The notes: generated from the letters alone by a model not told the origin. DNA of 64,000 nt from Zarea fungicola (GCA_900169235.1 FWCC01000299.1:1-64000), one strand, 5' to 3'; shown: positions 35,478-46,892, counted from the first letter of the stretch. Numbers and translations: made by a program.

Positions 35478-36478
35478 ATGTTCGCTAGCCAACCGCCTTG
35501 GTCTGATCAGCGCAACACAATGGTACGGGCCCCACGAGCTCAGTTCTTGCGCGCTGTCAGTCTGCTAACCCTTTATCAACTCAAGTCTACTACATCACCA
35601 TACAAGGCCCCTGTTTTGGGCTACCCTTCCTCGCCGACCCGAAGTTCGCCTTTTCGCCGTCCAGAATCACCCTCCTCTCCATCACCTCTGCGCTTCTCAA
35701 CCCCAACAGCATCACCGGCCAAACCCAAGCCCCAGAGCGGCAGCACCGGCCGTTTTTCGCAACCAGGTACACCGACAACTGCTACAGATAGCTGGACACC
35801 AAGACCGACTTCCTCCTCTCAATATCGTCCATCATCAAGCATGACCACGCCGCGGACCGGAGTCGCCCAGGCCATGGGCCACGGAAATGCCTTATCACAG
35901 CTTCAGCCTGCACAGGTTCGCAGCTTGCGGGACAGCTTTCAAATTCTTGATCGCGACTGTGATGGAGTCATTAACAGAGAAGATGTTGCGGAGATGCTGC
36001 AGCAGCTAGGTTAGTGGGTGGATTCTTGTGTCACCCCCATTTTACTAACCGCTCCCATGCAGGACTTCCCTCTGGTCACTCAGATGTTGGCCGGTTCTTC
36101 CCTCCATCAAAGCCACAAAACATTGCCCTCGCAGCATTCTTAAACTCTCTCGCGGAGATTCTTGCGGCCTTATCAGACAGTAATGAACTTCTGTCCGCAT
36201 TTTCAGCGTTTGACGACGACGACAGCGGCCAGGTTGATTGGGCGGAGCTGCGTGATGCGCTCGTTAATACAGCACCAGAACCTGGAGTGCGGCCACTTAC
36301 AGCAGCAGACGTCGACTCCGCTGTCAGCGGCTTCACTGGTCGCCGCGCCTTCAACAGAAATATGACAGCCCAGCTTGGCGCAAAGCGTGGAGATGTGTTC
36401 AGATATAACGACTTTGTGAACTCTATTGCAGGAGCGAGTACATCAGGTGAAGAAGACGGAAGAAACTCAGCTGCATAA
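35478..36478 (+). CDS. EF-hand protein, myosin regulatory light chain-like
   Basis: Calmodulin-superfamily protein resembling fungal myosin II light chains (Rlc1/Cdc4 type), which act at the septation ring. Preferred exons: 35478-35522, 35586-36009 and 36063-36478, 294 aa. Intron 1 (63 bp: GTACGG donor, TGCTAACC branch, CTCAAG acceptor) is a multiple of three and stop-free, so an unspliced 315-aa form is possible. Intron 2 (53 bp, GTTAGT donor) joins LQQLG to LPSGH. Residues 15-120 are Ser/Pro/Thr-rich. EF-hand 1 is DRDCDGVINRED, complete in its ligands. A later loop, FDDDDSGQVDWAEL, also looks able to bind calcium. The C-terminus (GRRAFNRNM...VFRYNDFVNSIAG) is the degenerate fourth hand. The specific light-chain name is inferred. 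Confidence 0.82.
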
Positions 36479-38127
36479 TTGACTTGGCCAAAGGGAGAAG
36501 AAATGCGAAAATGATAATATGTGTACATTTGGGGCTCGGATACGTCAAGGCTTATGTGGTATTGCGGTCGTCTGGTGTTAGTACATTCAACAAATAGCAA
36601 ATTACTCAATTGTCAACTGGCATGCTTTTGATTGGGAAGTTGCTCCGGCCATCTTCGAGAGCATTTAAAAGCCAGTGACACCACACCTAGTTATGGAACG
36701 CTTGTATTTCTAGCTATGTAATACTGAAATTCATCGTAGTACTACTAAATTGAGACAAATATGCCTCCATTTTTGGTACCCAAATGAGAGAGTTTTACTA
36801 TTAGCTCGAAGCCCGGCATCCTGTAGTTAAGTTTTTATAAGGCAGTCAATATAGTCTTGCGTGCGTTTGAAAACATGCACTGCCGTGAAGCGCTGACACT
36901 TTCTGCGTATTTCCGCGACACCGAGTCGGGCTGGTGACGTATTGCGGAGCCCCGGCGCCTCTGGCCGGTGACGGCCCCACTGAAGCTTCTAGAAGACCTC
37001 CCGCATTAATGAAAATATCGGTTAGATGCATCAGGTTCCACGACGTGCTTCCCTGCTCGGATCCAGTTTTCATAGGGGTTTCTAATTAGAAGGATTGCCA
37101 GGGTATACTTGTAGTAGGTAGCCATCAACTGCCACCAGTCATAGAAACAGAGGACCAGATGGCCGGAGGCGAGTGGGAATAGGATAATGAAATAATTATT
37201 GCTGTTGAGACCACATAGAGATTAAGTTGGGCGCGCGCCAACGTAACATTTGCATCTACGCCCAACATATACCAACCACCTGCTTTTCCTACCCTGCTGC
37301 AGTGCTACAGTGCTTGCGGCGGCAAAGGTCTAATTAGCCAGACTTCTAACCTAGTCAGTTAGCGAATATTTCAGTAAACCACAAGCTGTATTATCGCCCT
37401 CAAGCCCTGGGAGGACTCTGTCTACTTTAGTACAGCAGACGGCAGCCTAGCGGGCCGCGTCCCGAGCCCCGTAAGACGCTAGTACCACCTGGAAGTCCAC
37501 TGACGAGCCACTGGAGAGCCACCTCTTCACGCTACGTGGCACCGACTTACAGGGCACCTGGCACCCAGCAGCACGTCTCGTCAAATTGCTGGCGGAAAGC
37601 AGCTTTCTCACTTCACGCCTGTTCTGCTGTTCCTCCCATTTCTTCTCTTTCCGTCATTCTTCTCTTGCCAATAGCGAAAGAGTTAGCATTCTGCGCTCCC
37701 ATATTCCGGGTTTCGATATCTTGCTGTTTGCTGTGCGGGCCTGCTATTGACAGCCTGAAATCACGAACCGTTTGCGAAGCTCGAGAAAACGCCCGACGCT
37801 ACACTCTCCATCCACTCAAAGCTTCTTTTTTTTTTCTGCCCCTACGCTCGGCATCGCTGTATCGAGAAAGAAACACTTAGGGGCACACTTCACGCACCCG
37901 GATCCAAGACTAAAGGCACGGTGTCGCAACTCGCCAACCCACACACACACGCACACCGTCTGCAAAAAGTTTGCGCCAGTTCCAGTGGCTTCTCTAAGCT
38001 ACCCGCCCCTCGTTAAACACTGGGTGCCCGTTTACTGCGGCAAAAAAGTTTATTATCCGGTATATGCTTATTACGAGACACGCTCTTACGCCCACGTCTG
38101 TCCGTTCCAAGTCCGAAGCGGCCCCAA
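36479..38127. other. intergenic, long leader of the TPR-DnaJ gene
   Basis: 1.65 kb. From about 37540 the DNA is pyrimidine-rich, with a T10 run (about 37828-37837) and a CA/CACA tract (about 37940-37960), typical of a long 5' leader. No supported gene. Confidence 0.45.
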
Positions 38128-40284
38128 ATGAAGAAGCTCTTTACAGGCAGTAAGAAACCGGCTTCTAACAAGTCTTCCGACCCAAGTGAGGAAGACCTTC
38201 AAGCCGACTATCGTTCGAGTCCAGAGCCCCAATCTGCAGCCAAGTCGTCCTCGCGCTCTCCAAAAAAGTCGTCGTCTCGCTCCGAGCACCCGCCCCGCGA
38301 CGCAAAGTCGTCGCCGCGCCTACGCCATTCGAGGCAAGCCTCCGATCTGAGCACATCCTCGCGACGCAGCAAACTAGACCCCGACACTCATCCTCTCAAC
38401 CTTCCCCCAGAGGAGCGGAAGCGCTTCTCGGTCCGCTCCTATAACACCATGAGTGCCATGGATATTGACCGCGAGCCCTTGAATGGCGCTTCGACTCCCC
38501 CACCAAACCCTTCCGCGCAGACAAATTTCTCTGTGCCTATTCAAAATGGAAGCAGCACTGATGAGCCTCCTGCCCCTCCGCCGCACAAATCTAGCCCTTC
38601 TAGTCCCAGTTCCTCGCCTCTAGAAGAGGCTGAGGCCTGCAAGGCTCTGGGCAACAAATTTTTCAAAGAAAAGAGTTATGCACAGGCTATTGAGCAGTAT
38701 AGCAGAGGTAAACCTTGATTCCTGCACACGCAAGTCAAAGTCCGGTACATCCCACTAACGTTCGGCAGCCGTCAATCTTGTGCCCGATTCTGCGACCTTT
38801 TTGAGTAACCGTGCTGCCGCCTACATGTCGAATGGGCAGTATGTTGCCGCTTTGGACGACTGCTCCCGAGCTACCGACTTGGAGCCCCAGAATGCCAAGA
38901 TCCTTCTACGTCTAGCCCGCATCTTCACTGGTCTTGGTCGCCCAGAGGAAGCCATGATCACGTTCGGCAGAATTGAGCCTGCACCTTCCGCCAAGGACAC
39001 AGCCGCTGCCAAAGAGATGCTGCATCACATTAGCTCCGCTAAAGAGTCTCTTGAGCGAGGCACTGCCATGTCAATGGTGCTGCATGCGCTTGACCAGGCT
39101 GAACGCGGCCTTGGACCAAGCGTCAGCAAGCCCCGTAAGTGGCAGCTAATGCGTGGTGAAGCATACCTCAAGATGGGCCGCGAAAATGCTCTGGGCGAGG
39201 CACAGAACATCGTCATGTCATTGCTGCGGCAGAACAGCCAAGATCCGGAGGCTTTAGTCCTGCGTGGTCGCGTTCTCTACTACCAAGGTGAGAACGAAAA
39301 GGCGATTCAATCCTTCCGAGGAGCTGTAAGCTGTGACCCCGACTTCAAGGATGCAATCAAGTGGCTTCGCATTGTTCAAAAGCTGGATCGCATGAAGGAG
39401 GAGGGCAATGTCGAGTTCAAGGCTGGACGCCTTGAGAACGCCATCGCAAAGTACACGGCGGCCCTTGACGTCGACCCCTCGAACCGCGGTATCAATGCCA
39501 AGCTCCTCCAGAACCGTGCTCAGTGCCATATCAAGCTGAAGCAATACGACGAGGCAATCAAAGACGCCGATCGTGCCTTCGCACTTGACAATAACTACTT
39601 TAAAGCTCGAAAGACAAAGGCCAATGCTCTTGGCCTATCAGGCAAGTGGGAGGATGCCGTCAAGGAATGGAAAGCTCTGCAGCAAGATGATCCTGAGGAC
39701 CGTACCATTCCCAAAGAGGTACGCAAGGCTGAGTTGGAGCTCAAGAAAAGCCAGCGCAAAGACTACTACAAAATTATGGGCATTGAGAAAGACGCTGGCC
39801 CTGATGAGATTAAGCGGGCGTACCGTAAGATGGCAGTTAAGCTGCACCCTGACAAGAACCCTGGCGACTCAGAAGCCGAGGCCAAGTTCAAGGACATGCA
39901 GGAGGCCTATGAGACTCTGAGCGACCCTCAGTAAGTACTTCTGGCTCAATCAACAGTCCCGTTTACAAGTAACCTAATTCGGTTTACAGGAAGAAAGCTA
40001 GCTATGACAACGGCGATGATCTGCTCGATCCTAATGACATGTTCGGTGGAGGCGGCATGCATGGAGGCATGGGTGGCATTGACCCAGAGATCCTTTTCAG
40101 CATGATGGGCCAGCAGGGCGGCTTCGGCGGCGGCGGCGGCGGCTTCGGCGGCGCTCGTGGCTTCCCTGGCGGTGCTGGAGGATTCCCCGGCGGCGGCAGC
40201 TTTAACTTCAGCAACGGTGCCGGTGGACGCCCACAGGGCTTTCCTGGCGGCGGCGGCGGCGGCGGCGGCGGTTTCCAATTTTGA
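38128..40284 (+). CDS. TPR- and J-domain co-chaperone (DNAJC7-like)
   Basis: Hsp70/Hsp90 co-chaperone with TPR repeats for chaperone C-termini and a J domain that stimulates Hsp70 ATPase. Exons: 38128-38707, 38769-39930 and 39990-40284, 678 aa to the first stop. Introns (GTAAAC...GGCAG and GTAAGT...TACAG) are in phase, joining YSRG to AVNLVPDS and SDPQ to KKASYDNG. Residues 1-165 are Ser/Pro/Lys-rich and disordered. TPR units start at [28 protein letters not shown] (about 167) and run to about 500. The J domain is at about 525-590, with the HPD motif at 553-555. A Gly-rich tail (GGFGGGGGG...) ends at FQF-TGA. The same frame stays open for 99 more codons after this TGA. Confidence 0.93.
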
Positions 40285-40584
40285 CAAACTGCGGCCGACG
40301 GTGACGACTACAACGACGATGATGAGCGCGGGGTGGAGGATGATGAAGAGCCAAAACAATACGACAGCCGGGGGTGCGGGGCTAAAGATGAGTTTGCAGA
40401 AGCCTCTAGGCCGCTGTGGCAACGTGCTAATGAGGGCATGGTCGATACGATTCGAACCTATGGTATCATTGTTATTGCTGCGCTGGTGCTGCTTCCCCCG
40501 CAGCTTGTCGCCGTTGGCCTGGCGACCGTTGCGTTTGTCTACGCCTGGATGAAGTATGTTTGGTGGCCCTTGGTGACCAAGTAA
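40285..40584 (+). other. in-frame post-stop ORF encoding an acidic linker and membrane tail
   Basis: Directly after the TGA of the TPR-DnaJ gene, the same frame runs 99 codons without a stop. It encodes an acidic linker (DGDDYNDDDERGVEDDEEP) and then a hydrophobic segment, IRTYGIIVIAALVLLPPQLV plus AVGLATVAFVYAWM, ending KYVWWPLVTK. Its only ATG upstream of the hydrophobic part is at 40438. The options are: TGA-C readthrough giving a membrane-anchored isoform; removal of the stop by an intron (weak GTTTCC donor at 40271, TTGCAG acceptor at 40399, in phase); a separate 49-aa membrane peptide; or a sequence error. Protein-like composition argues against chance. Confidence 0.55.
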
Positions 40585-41282
40585 GAAGCTACCGAATAGA
40601 AGGGATATAGAAAGAGCAAGACAAACAGTTTAGGTAAAGAGGAGGCGTATGGTGAAAACGCGTGTTGTTTCTTCGTGGTGTAACTGTTGTGTATTCTTCT
40701 ATTTCATTTTGCAGGGCTGCTCTTCCTATCTGCTTGTCTTTTTTCCTTTTGTTTTTGGTATAATCGGGGGAAACAAAGATACGAAAGAGACGGTGCATTG
40801 CAAGAATCCTATCATTGTAACGGCGTTTTGAGGGAATAGAGTCTTTTTTCAGCATTGAGAGAACCATAAATGCCATATACGCTTTATTCAGAACAAAAGA
40901 GGAAGATTCTCTTTGCGTAGACATAGCCGATTTTCGTTCCTTGCCTAAAGGGTTGATTAAAGCACTCACCCGCTGATCTGGTAATTCTGTAAAATGCATG
41001 TTCAAAAAAAGCTAGAGAACAAGGGACCCTCCCCCACTCTGGTTACAGCCTCGTAATATTCGTTAAAACATAAGGTTCAGTTAATTCTATGCATTGCTAA
41101 TCGCTGGATATTCCCATTTCCGTAAAACGCCCTGTCAAGGTAGCCCTGAGGATCTGCCCCAGGTGCAAACAAAACAAAATAAAAGAAAATTTCCAACTGC
41201 GCAGCTATTGAAACATCTCGCCTCCATCCATTCCCATGAAATTCACTTCTTTTTTTTTCTTGCCACTCCACCGGGTAGGTGA
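40585..41282. other. convergent intergenic region
   Basis: 698 bp between the TPR-DnaJ gene and med10. T-rich at 40670-40760. No gene seen. Confidence 0.5.
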
Positions 41283-42010
41283 CTAGCCTGCCTTCGGCGT
41301 GTCTCCAGGAGCACCAGCGGGACTATTCTCCATAGTGTGCGCGCCAGCGGCCGTACCTGCGCCAGCACCGCCATTGCCAGTTGTTGCATTCGACGTAAAT
41401 GACGCAGCAGGGGGTGCAGTGGTGCCATTGGAAGAGAGGACGTCGCGGCTGCTACCTGTGGCCTCGAGGACCTGGACCACGTCGTCGCGCAGCTCGGGCA
41501 TGGCGGTCGCCATATTCTGCGCGAGGACGTCGCGAAAGGAGCCAAAGGCGTGCATCTTGCCGCGCATCAGCTGGTTGCCGCGTCGGACAAGCTCAACGAA
41601 CTCGCGTGTGTAAATGTCCGGGTTGCGCCCGTTTTCGACGTACTCAAGCAATTCAGGTGGCACTGATGGCAGGACGTGCGGCGGAGATGCGGTCGTGTGT
41701 AGTGTTTGAAGAGAGCGGGACAGGCTCTTGCTGTTATGTTTCGTTAGAACGGCTGCAAAGGAAATTGGAATATACAAGCTGTTCAAGTTAAAGGAACCGG
41801 TAGGAACGCACATTTCGTTGGAAAGAACGTCCTTGCTGGGACGTCCCATGGAGTCGTAGGTTGACACCTGTACCATGATCTGGTATAGATCTTGGATAAT
41901 GTCCTTGAGTTGTTCTGGAATCAAAGTGTTAATAAGCAGACGATATCATGTATACTTGTTGGCTTACGCTCCACGCCATCGTGGTCTACTCTGTCGATTG
42001 GCGCCATCAT
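41283..42010 (-). CDS. Mediator complex subunit 10 (Med10/Nut2)
   Basis: Middle-module subunit of the Mediator coactivator of RNA polymerase II, nuclear. Exons: 42010-41968, 41914-41812 and 41730-41283, 197 aa. It starts MMAPIDRVDHDGVE and joins QQLKDIIQDLYQIMVQV across a 53-bp GTAAGC intron. The second intron (41731-41811) is 81 bp: GTGCGT donor, TTCTAACG branch, AACAG acceptor. It is a multiple of three and stop-free, so the raw frame hides it; splicing gives LSNEIKSLSRSLQTL, matching family continuity. The conserved core IPPELLEY...NGRNPDIYTREFVE appears here as VPPELLEYVENGRNPDIYTREFVE. The Ala/Gly/Thr-rich C-terminal tail (about 60 residues) is low complexity. An upstream in-frame ATG (42205) is unlikely to be used. 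Confidence 0.92.
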
Positions 42011-42291
42011 CTGGACTGACTGTTGCTCGTAAAATATACGGTGATGTGAGAGTTGACTTGGCGCTGTGGGGTGTCTTGTCCCGAGTCTTGGGGCGGTGGA
42101 GCTCTGTTGCAGTAGGTCACTTAGAACGGCAGCGCCTAAAAGCAAACGAACATACACTTTAGCCCCTGCTTCTTTTAGTTTCATGAAAATACTCATATTA
42201 AACAATCCTAGACACGAATTTATTTAATTTTTATATACATCTGCTCTAGTTCCTCCCGCACTGTATGTTCAGCCGCTGGTCATGGCATCGT

Positions 42292-43707
42292 TTAATCTAT
42301 GCAGTCGTCACGCAGGTTAAAAAGTTGCTTAAACACCTCATTTGTATCTGCACGGATACCATTGTGGTATAGTATATTGGTGGCAAAGACTTTGGTACCC
42401 TTAACCAGTTTTGCTGTGTTGGTGGCGTATTCAAAGTCGACAAACATGTCGTCCACATACGATACGGCATAGACTGGCACCTCGTTTTTGCGCAGCTGGT
42501 CCTGGTCGTACAGTGGCGGCCAGTTATCAGCAGTGGCTAGCTTTTCAGCTGCCTCACGAAGGGGGGATAGCTCAGGATATGTCTCAAAATGATCACGGAA
42601 GATCATCTCCCCAGAGAAGAAAAGCGGCCTAGTGCTTTGGGAAACCTTGGCGCCAGTACGTAGCCAGAAAAACGACTCGAGAGATTCACCAACGCGCTGT
42701 GCAGACCAGTTTGACACGGAACCTGGACCATCACAGTAGATGGCCTCATGAAGAATGGCGTATATGATGTTATTGTCAAATGAAGACCAGTTTTCAATAT
42801 TGGAGAGGGCGCACCGGTCGAAGAAGCCAAGTTGGTCCAGGGAAGCCTCCAAGGCCAAAATGGCATTGTGCACAGAGTCAATGCCACCATGGACGCCAAA
42901 GGATATGCCAATGGTCATCAGTCGGGCAACTGTTAGTGTGCCACCGCCTGGGAGTGGAACGCCACCCTTGCTCTCGATATACTCAGCGAGCTTCCTGACA
43001 CGGTCGACATCCTGAGGAAACTTTTTGTAGTAGTCTTCGTTGCGAGAGACAGTATGCGCCAAGGTTGCTTGGTACACCTCATCGGCGGTGCGACCAACGG
43101 GTGCCAGGCCACCAGTGAGATAGGCCTCGAGGAGACCCTCGGGATGCATCGAGAGGTAAGAGAGGCATACGAAGCCACCGTAAGACTGGCCAATGATGGA
43201 CCACTTTGCCTTTTCACCAGTAAGCCCCTCATTGAGGCACTGGCGCACTGCCTCAAGATCGCGGACTGTATTGTCCTGGCGCATCAGGCGGAGATAATTG
43301 GCTTGGCACTCGGCATCGGTAGAGACTTGCTGCAGCATGGCAAGCGAGACAGGAGTGCTCAGGCCAACACCGCGGTGGTCAAGATATAGAACCTGATACC
43401 CTTTATCAATCATCTTTTCCGTGTACCCAACACTATTGGGGGCGGAACAGCCAAATCCAGGGCCACCCTGGAGATAGACAATGTAGGGCTTGGGAGCAGG
43501 CGGCTGCTCATAAGAGACGAGAGGCGACTCGCGCCGGGTAGCGCGACGCCCAAACAGTTTTATGGATCCAGCGGTCGGGTTAGCATAGTCGAGAGGAACT
43601 TCGAACCAGAGCTCTGTCTGGCATAGCTTGCCGGGCACATGGTAAGTTTTGCTGCTGACCAGTTTGGCCGCTGGAATCGGGAGTTTGGCGGTGGTGGTAG
43701 CGGCCAT
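42292..43707 (-). CDS. proline iminopeptidase (prolyl aminopeptidase, S33 family)
   Basis: Alpha/beta-hydrolase releasing N-terminal proline from peptides, cytosolic. Single exon; from the preferred ATG (MAATTTAKLPIPA) it is 471 aa. Family marks: the HGGPG-like oxyanion motif as LQGGPGFG (81-84), the DHRGVGLSTP segment, the nucleophile S175 in GQSYGGF, and a C-terminal His at about 448 (ILYHNGIRAD) with an Asp in VSYVDDMFVDFE. The frame is open upstream to 43893, adding up to 62 codons with ATGs at 43893 and 43794. This Ser/Thr-rich, weakly basic extension could be leader or an alternative N-terminus. The next gene on the same strand is med10. Confidence 0.92.
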   Translation of the reverse strand: MAATTTAKLPIPAAKLVSSKTYHVPGKLCQTELWFEVPLDYANPTAGSIKLFGRRATRRESPLVSYEQPPAPKPYIVYLQGGPGFGCSAPNSVGYTEKMIDKGYQVLYLDHRGVGLSTPVSLAMLQQVSTDAECQANYLRLMRQDNTVRDLEAVRQCLNEGLTGEKAKWSIIGQSYGGFVCLSYLSMHPEGLLEAYLTGGLAPVGRTADEVYQATLAHTVSRNEDYYKKFPQDVDRVRKLAEYIESKGGVPLPGGGTLTVARLMTIGISFGVHGGIDSVHNAILALEASLDQLGFFDRCALSNIENWSSFDNNIIYAILHEAIYCDGPGSVSNWSAQRVGESLESFFWLRTGAKVSQSTRPLFFSGEMIFRDHFETYPELSPLREAAEKLATADNWPPLYDQDQLRKNEVPVYAVSYVDDMFVDFEYATNTAKLVKGTKVFATNILYHNGIRADTNEVFKQLFNLRDDCID

Positions 43708-45136
43708 TGTCGAGATGGAGTTTGCGCGAATAGAAGTATTATGAGAGATATCAAGACTAGATTCGGAGCAGGAAACGAGGCTGTGAGTTCTCATAGAAAC
43801 TATGCCTTTTGTGCTAAGAAATGAAAAAAGACAGTCAAGGCAGAGAGGGGGAGGTGCTTGCTGCAGGCTCGTGGGGGTTTTGAGCTTGGACACAAGTTAT
43901 AGAGACAGGGACCCGCCATTTAACTTATGTACAAGAGCAGCCTAAATAGTATGCGAAGCCAGGGCAGACCCAGCAAAATGTGTTTATCTGGCTTTCTGTT
44001 CGTGTCTTGTCTTGAGAGGCTGTGGGTCGATGCCAGACTTTTACGTGTCGTTAACGATAAGTCGAGGTGTGCATGCTGCGACATTACGTACAAGCAACTC
44101 TGGCCGGATCATTGAGCCGGAGAAGCGCTTAATAAGTGGATTGGTTGTTGGTTTGAACCTATGCAGGACCATCGACCAGCCTATACAATCCTTGCTACAT
44201 AGATGCGTTTGACATTCTGTAAAAGCCTGGCTAGGCATGGCTGGGAAATAAGGAAAAAGTCACATTCAGCTAATGAGTGGACTTCGCCAGGGCATGTTGT
44301 GCTCCAACTGAGTACCGGTATTCACGCTGTCTAACGTGTCCGATTTGAAGCGAAGTACACAGGTGATTTAGTCGTTAAATAATATAATACCAACGTACGA
44401 AATAGAGAAAATTTTATAATCACATTTGACCTAGTCGCCAAGTCAACGGTTGTGCGATACTCGGTTAATAGTAGATGACACGTCCAGCAGGCGCTTTCTA
44501 CGTCAGGATAATGGTTAGGTGTGGAATACAATATCAATACTTTCATACTTGATCGTGACTGGCTCATTCGTACTCTCACTCTTTGCAATGCAATCTCTCT
44601 GAAGAGAGAACCCCATGTCACTCACTACTAACCAACCTAGGTAGCAGATCACCCAGGAGCAGGCGCCCCGCTTTTGGCCCCTGTAAAGGCGCTGGCAGCT
44701 GGCAGAAACTAGCCCCAGCAACCAGCAACCTGCATAAATTTCTTGTCCTACTCCTCGCACCTGGGCATTCTTCCTCTTTTATCGTTTTTCGATTCTTCCT
44801 CTGTTCCCCCTTACTTAAATTGAGTATTCCTCGGGTTTCCAAGCGTTTGGATCCTTGGTCTGTTTCAATCATGAATCCTGCTTTTGTTTGTGCCTGTTCA
44901 TGAGTTGTCGCGGAGGTATCCCGATCTCCGACGGCAAGGTCTGCTGACGAATCAAGGTTCATGCCAGAGCCGGAGGCGCCCAACCCGTATCTCTCTGCCT
45001 GCTCCAACCACACTCCTGTGACTGACATCATCACCCTTCACAATCCAAATCGGCATCTCCATTTATTTGCACGCGTATAGTCATCATTTCCATCATTGGT
45101 TCTCGAGCTGTGACTTCCAGCGACCGTTCGCAGCCG
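43708..45136. other. 1.4-kb divergent intergenic region
   Basis: It includes an ACCTAGGTAG element (44635-44644), and from about 44750 a pyrimidine-rich leader for the next plus-strand gene. No gene or tRNA recognised. Confidence 0.45.
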
Positions 45137-46892
45137 ATGGACTACGTCCAACTCTCACAGACCCTGGCGGAGTCATTCAACGCGCTTGCCGATGAGGTGC
45201 AGACTCTGGCGGATCTCAAGACAGTTCTAGAGCACAAGCTGCGCTTCGCCCACGAACAAGTATGTATTTTCTACCTCATGGATATTTGTGCAACATCCAC
45301 TTTGTTTTCGACCCTTTTTCATATTGTAAACGCTGCTACTGTATTGGCAACATTTGGTTCCCATATCGGCAAGAAGGGGCCAATATCCTTGGACAAAATG
45401 ATGAGTTATCTTAGCTCTAGATCATGAGTAGAAGCCTTGAATCAGCTTCTACGGAAAGACTGACATATATTTAACATCTGATTGTCCACAAATACTGCCT
45501 TTCTTGCTTTGCAAACACACTTTCAACCTGACAATAGGCTTTCTAACACGGGTTGTACAGTTTCAATATCTCGCCGATAAATATGCACCTGCCGCACCAG
45601 AAATAGCCGATACATTATCTAAGCTACAGCTTCCTCCACATACTTCATTTGATAATACCTCGCCTGTTCCGCTGCCTCAGCGTACATCGCAACCGTCCCA
45701 GCATCACCTTGCGGTCGTCATACGAGACGGGCGCCGAGCCGCCAGCCGACTCGCCATATCCCTCGGAGACGCAAGCAAAACGACTGCTTCTAGTAAAGGC
45801 GTGTCTTCGCAAGACTCAAACGACGACGTGTCATCCATGTCCACGGCGCTAGAGCAAGACTTTACGGTGCCGGGTAGGAAGAGTGCGCTGCAATGCCCCT
45901 TCCAGAAGCCTATCGAAGCCAGCTGTGACAGGCAGTCAGCACATAATGCTAGTAACAGTCGCTACGATCCGTCTGATCCAATATGTGCAGCCATGGCAGA
46001 TGGAGCTTCGTCCTCGCACGCCGCAACCGGTAATGGGACGTCAGCTCCAAGTAAATGTCCCATTCGGTTTCTCGATAAACATAGCCCCGAAGTGGTAGCT
46101 CGTTATGTGGAAATGCATAAGCACGAACTTCCTCGAAGCCATGAGGTATGCCTGAGGCGGTACGGGCGAAATGAGCACGAGGTCAGGAAGCTCGACTCCA
46201 AGTATGGCAACATCGCAAGCATGATTGAAGACCTGGGCCAGCTACACCAACCTATGCTGCCCGAGGATGCTGAGCGACTCCAGGCAGCCGAGGATGCTGA
46301 TGAGGCGTCAAATCAACGAGTAGAGATCTGGGCAAATGGTGTCGATGCATTGACCGATCCGGATGCTGCGGAGCATTTGTCTGAAGAGGACGAAGATCGA
46401 CAGAGTCACTTTGATAGACCACTTAAGGAGGTTCGAGTGGGCGAATCTCCAAGTAGACCATGGGGCATATCTGTTCCAATCTATGAGTCGGACAATATTG
46501 ATGTCAATGTGCTGTCACCGCCAGCGGCTCCGTTGAAAATGCCAACACCTCATCATCCACCTACCATACCCGAGGGCAGCTCTAAGAAATGTCCCTTTGA
46601 TCATACCAACTTCCCTTCTTTTCCTGGAGGCCGAGAGGGTGTGACACCAAAGCCGACCTCAAAGGTTGAACCTGGCTTGCAGGGGCCACCCCCCTTGACA
46701 CCGTTCCGTGATGAGACTGCGCGCCAGTCACCTGCACATGGCCCGCAGCCGCAACAACCTGTTTTTGTGACACCAGATGCCATGCGTGGCAAATTTGATC
46801 AGCCACAAATGATTTTCACAGGACCGGTCTTCATTGGATATCCTATGGACCAGGCCATGCAGTTTATGAATCAATTTCAGCGTCGTTCTTGA
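45137..46892 (+). CDS. fungal protein of unknown function with Cys-Pro motifs
   Basis: Exon 1 is 45137-45259 (41 codons, helical: MDYVQLSQTLAESFNALADE) and exon 2 is 45561-46892, giving 484 aa. The intron of 301 bp (GTATGT donor, TACAG acceptor) is unusually long for this window, and an extra small exon within it cannot be excluded. The join HEQ-FQYLADKYAP continues an N-terminal coiled-coil-like region. I do not recognise a named domain. Three Cys-Pro sites occur: CPFQKP (about 147), KCPIRFLDKHSPEVVARYVE (about 193) and KCPFDHTNFP (about 391). The segment around HELPRSHEVCLRRYGRNEHEVRKLDSKYGN is the most conserved-looking part. The C-terminal third is Pro-rich. The Cys-Pro pattern could bind metal or heme, but this is speculation. 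Confidence 0.75.

Noticed and set aside
42011..42205. in-frame upstream ATG extension of med10
   Set aside because: The extra codons have no resemblance to Med10 proteins, and the family start at MMAPIDRVDHDG fits well.
44140..44175. GGTTCAAACC (minus strand), a B-box-like sequence
   Set aside because: No A box at tRNA distance and no T-run terminator, so no tRNA gene is supported.
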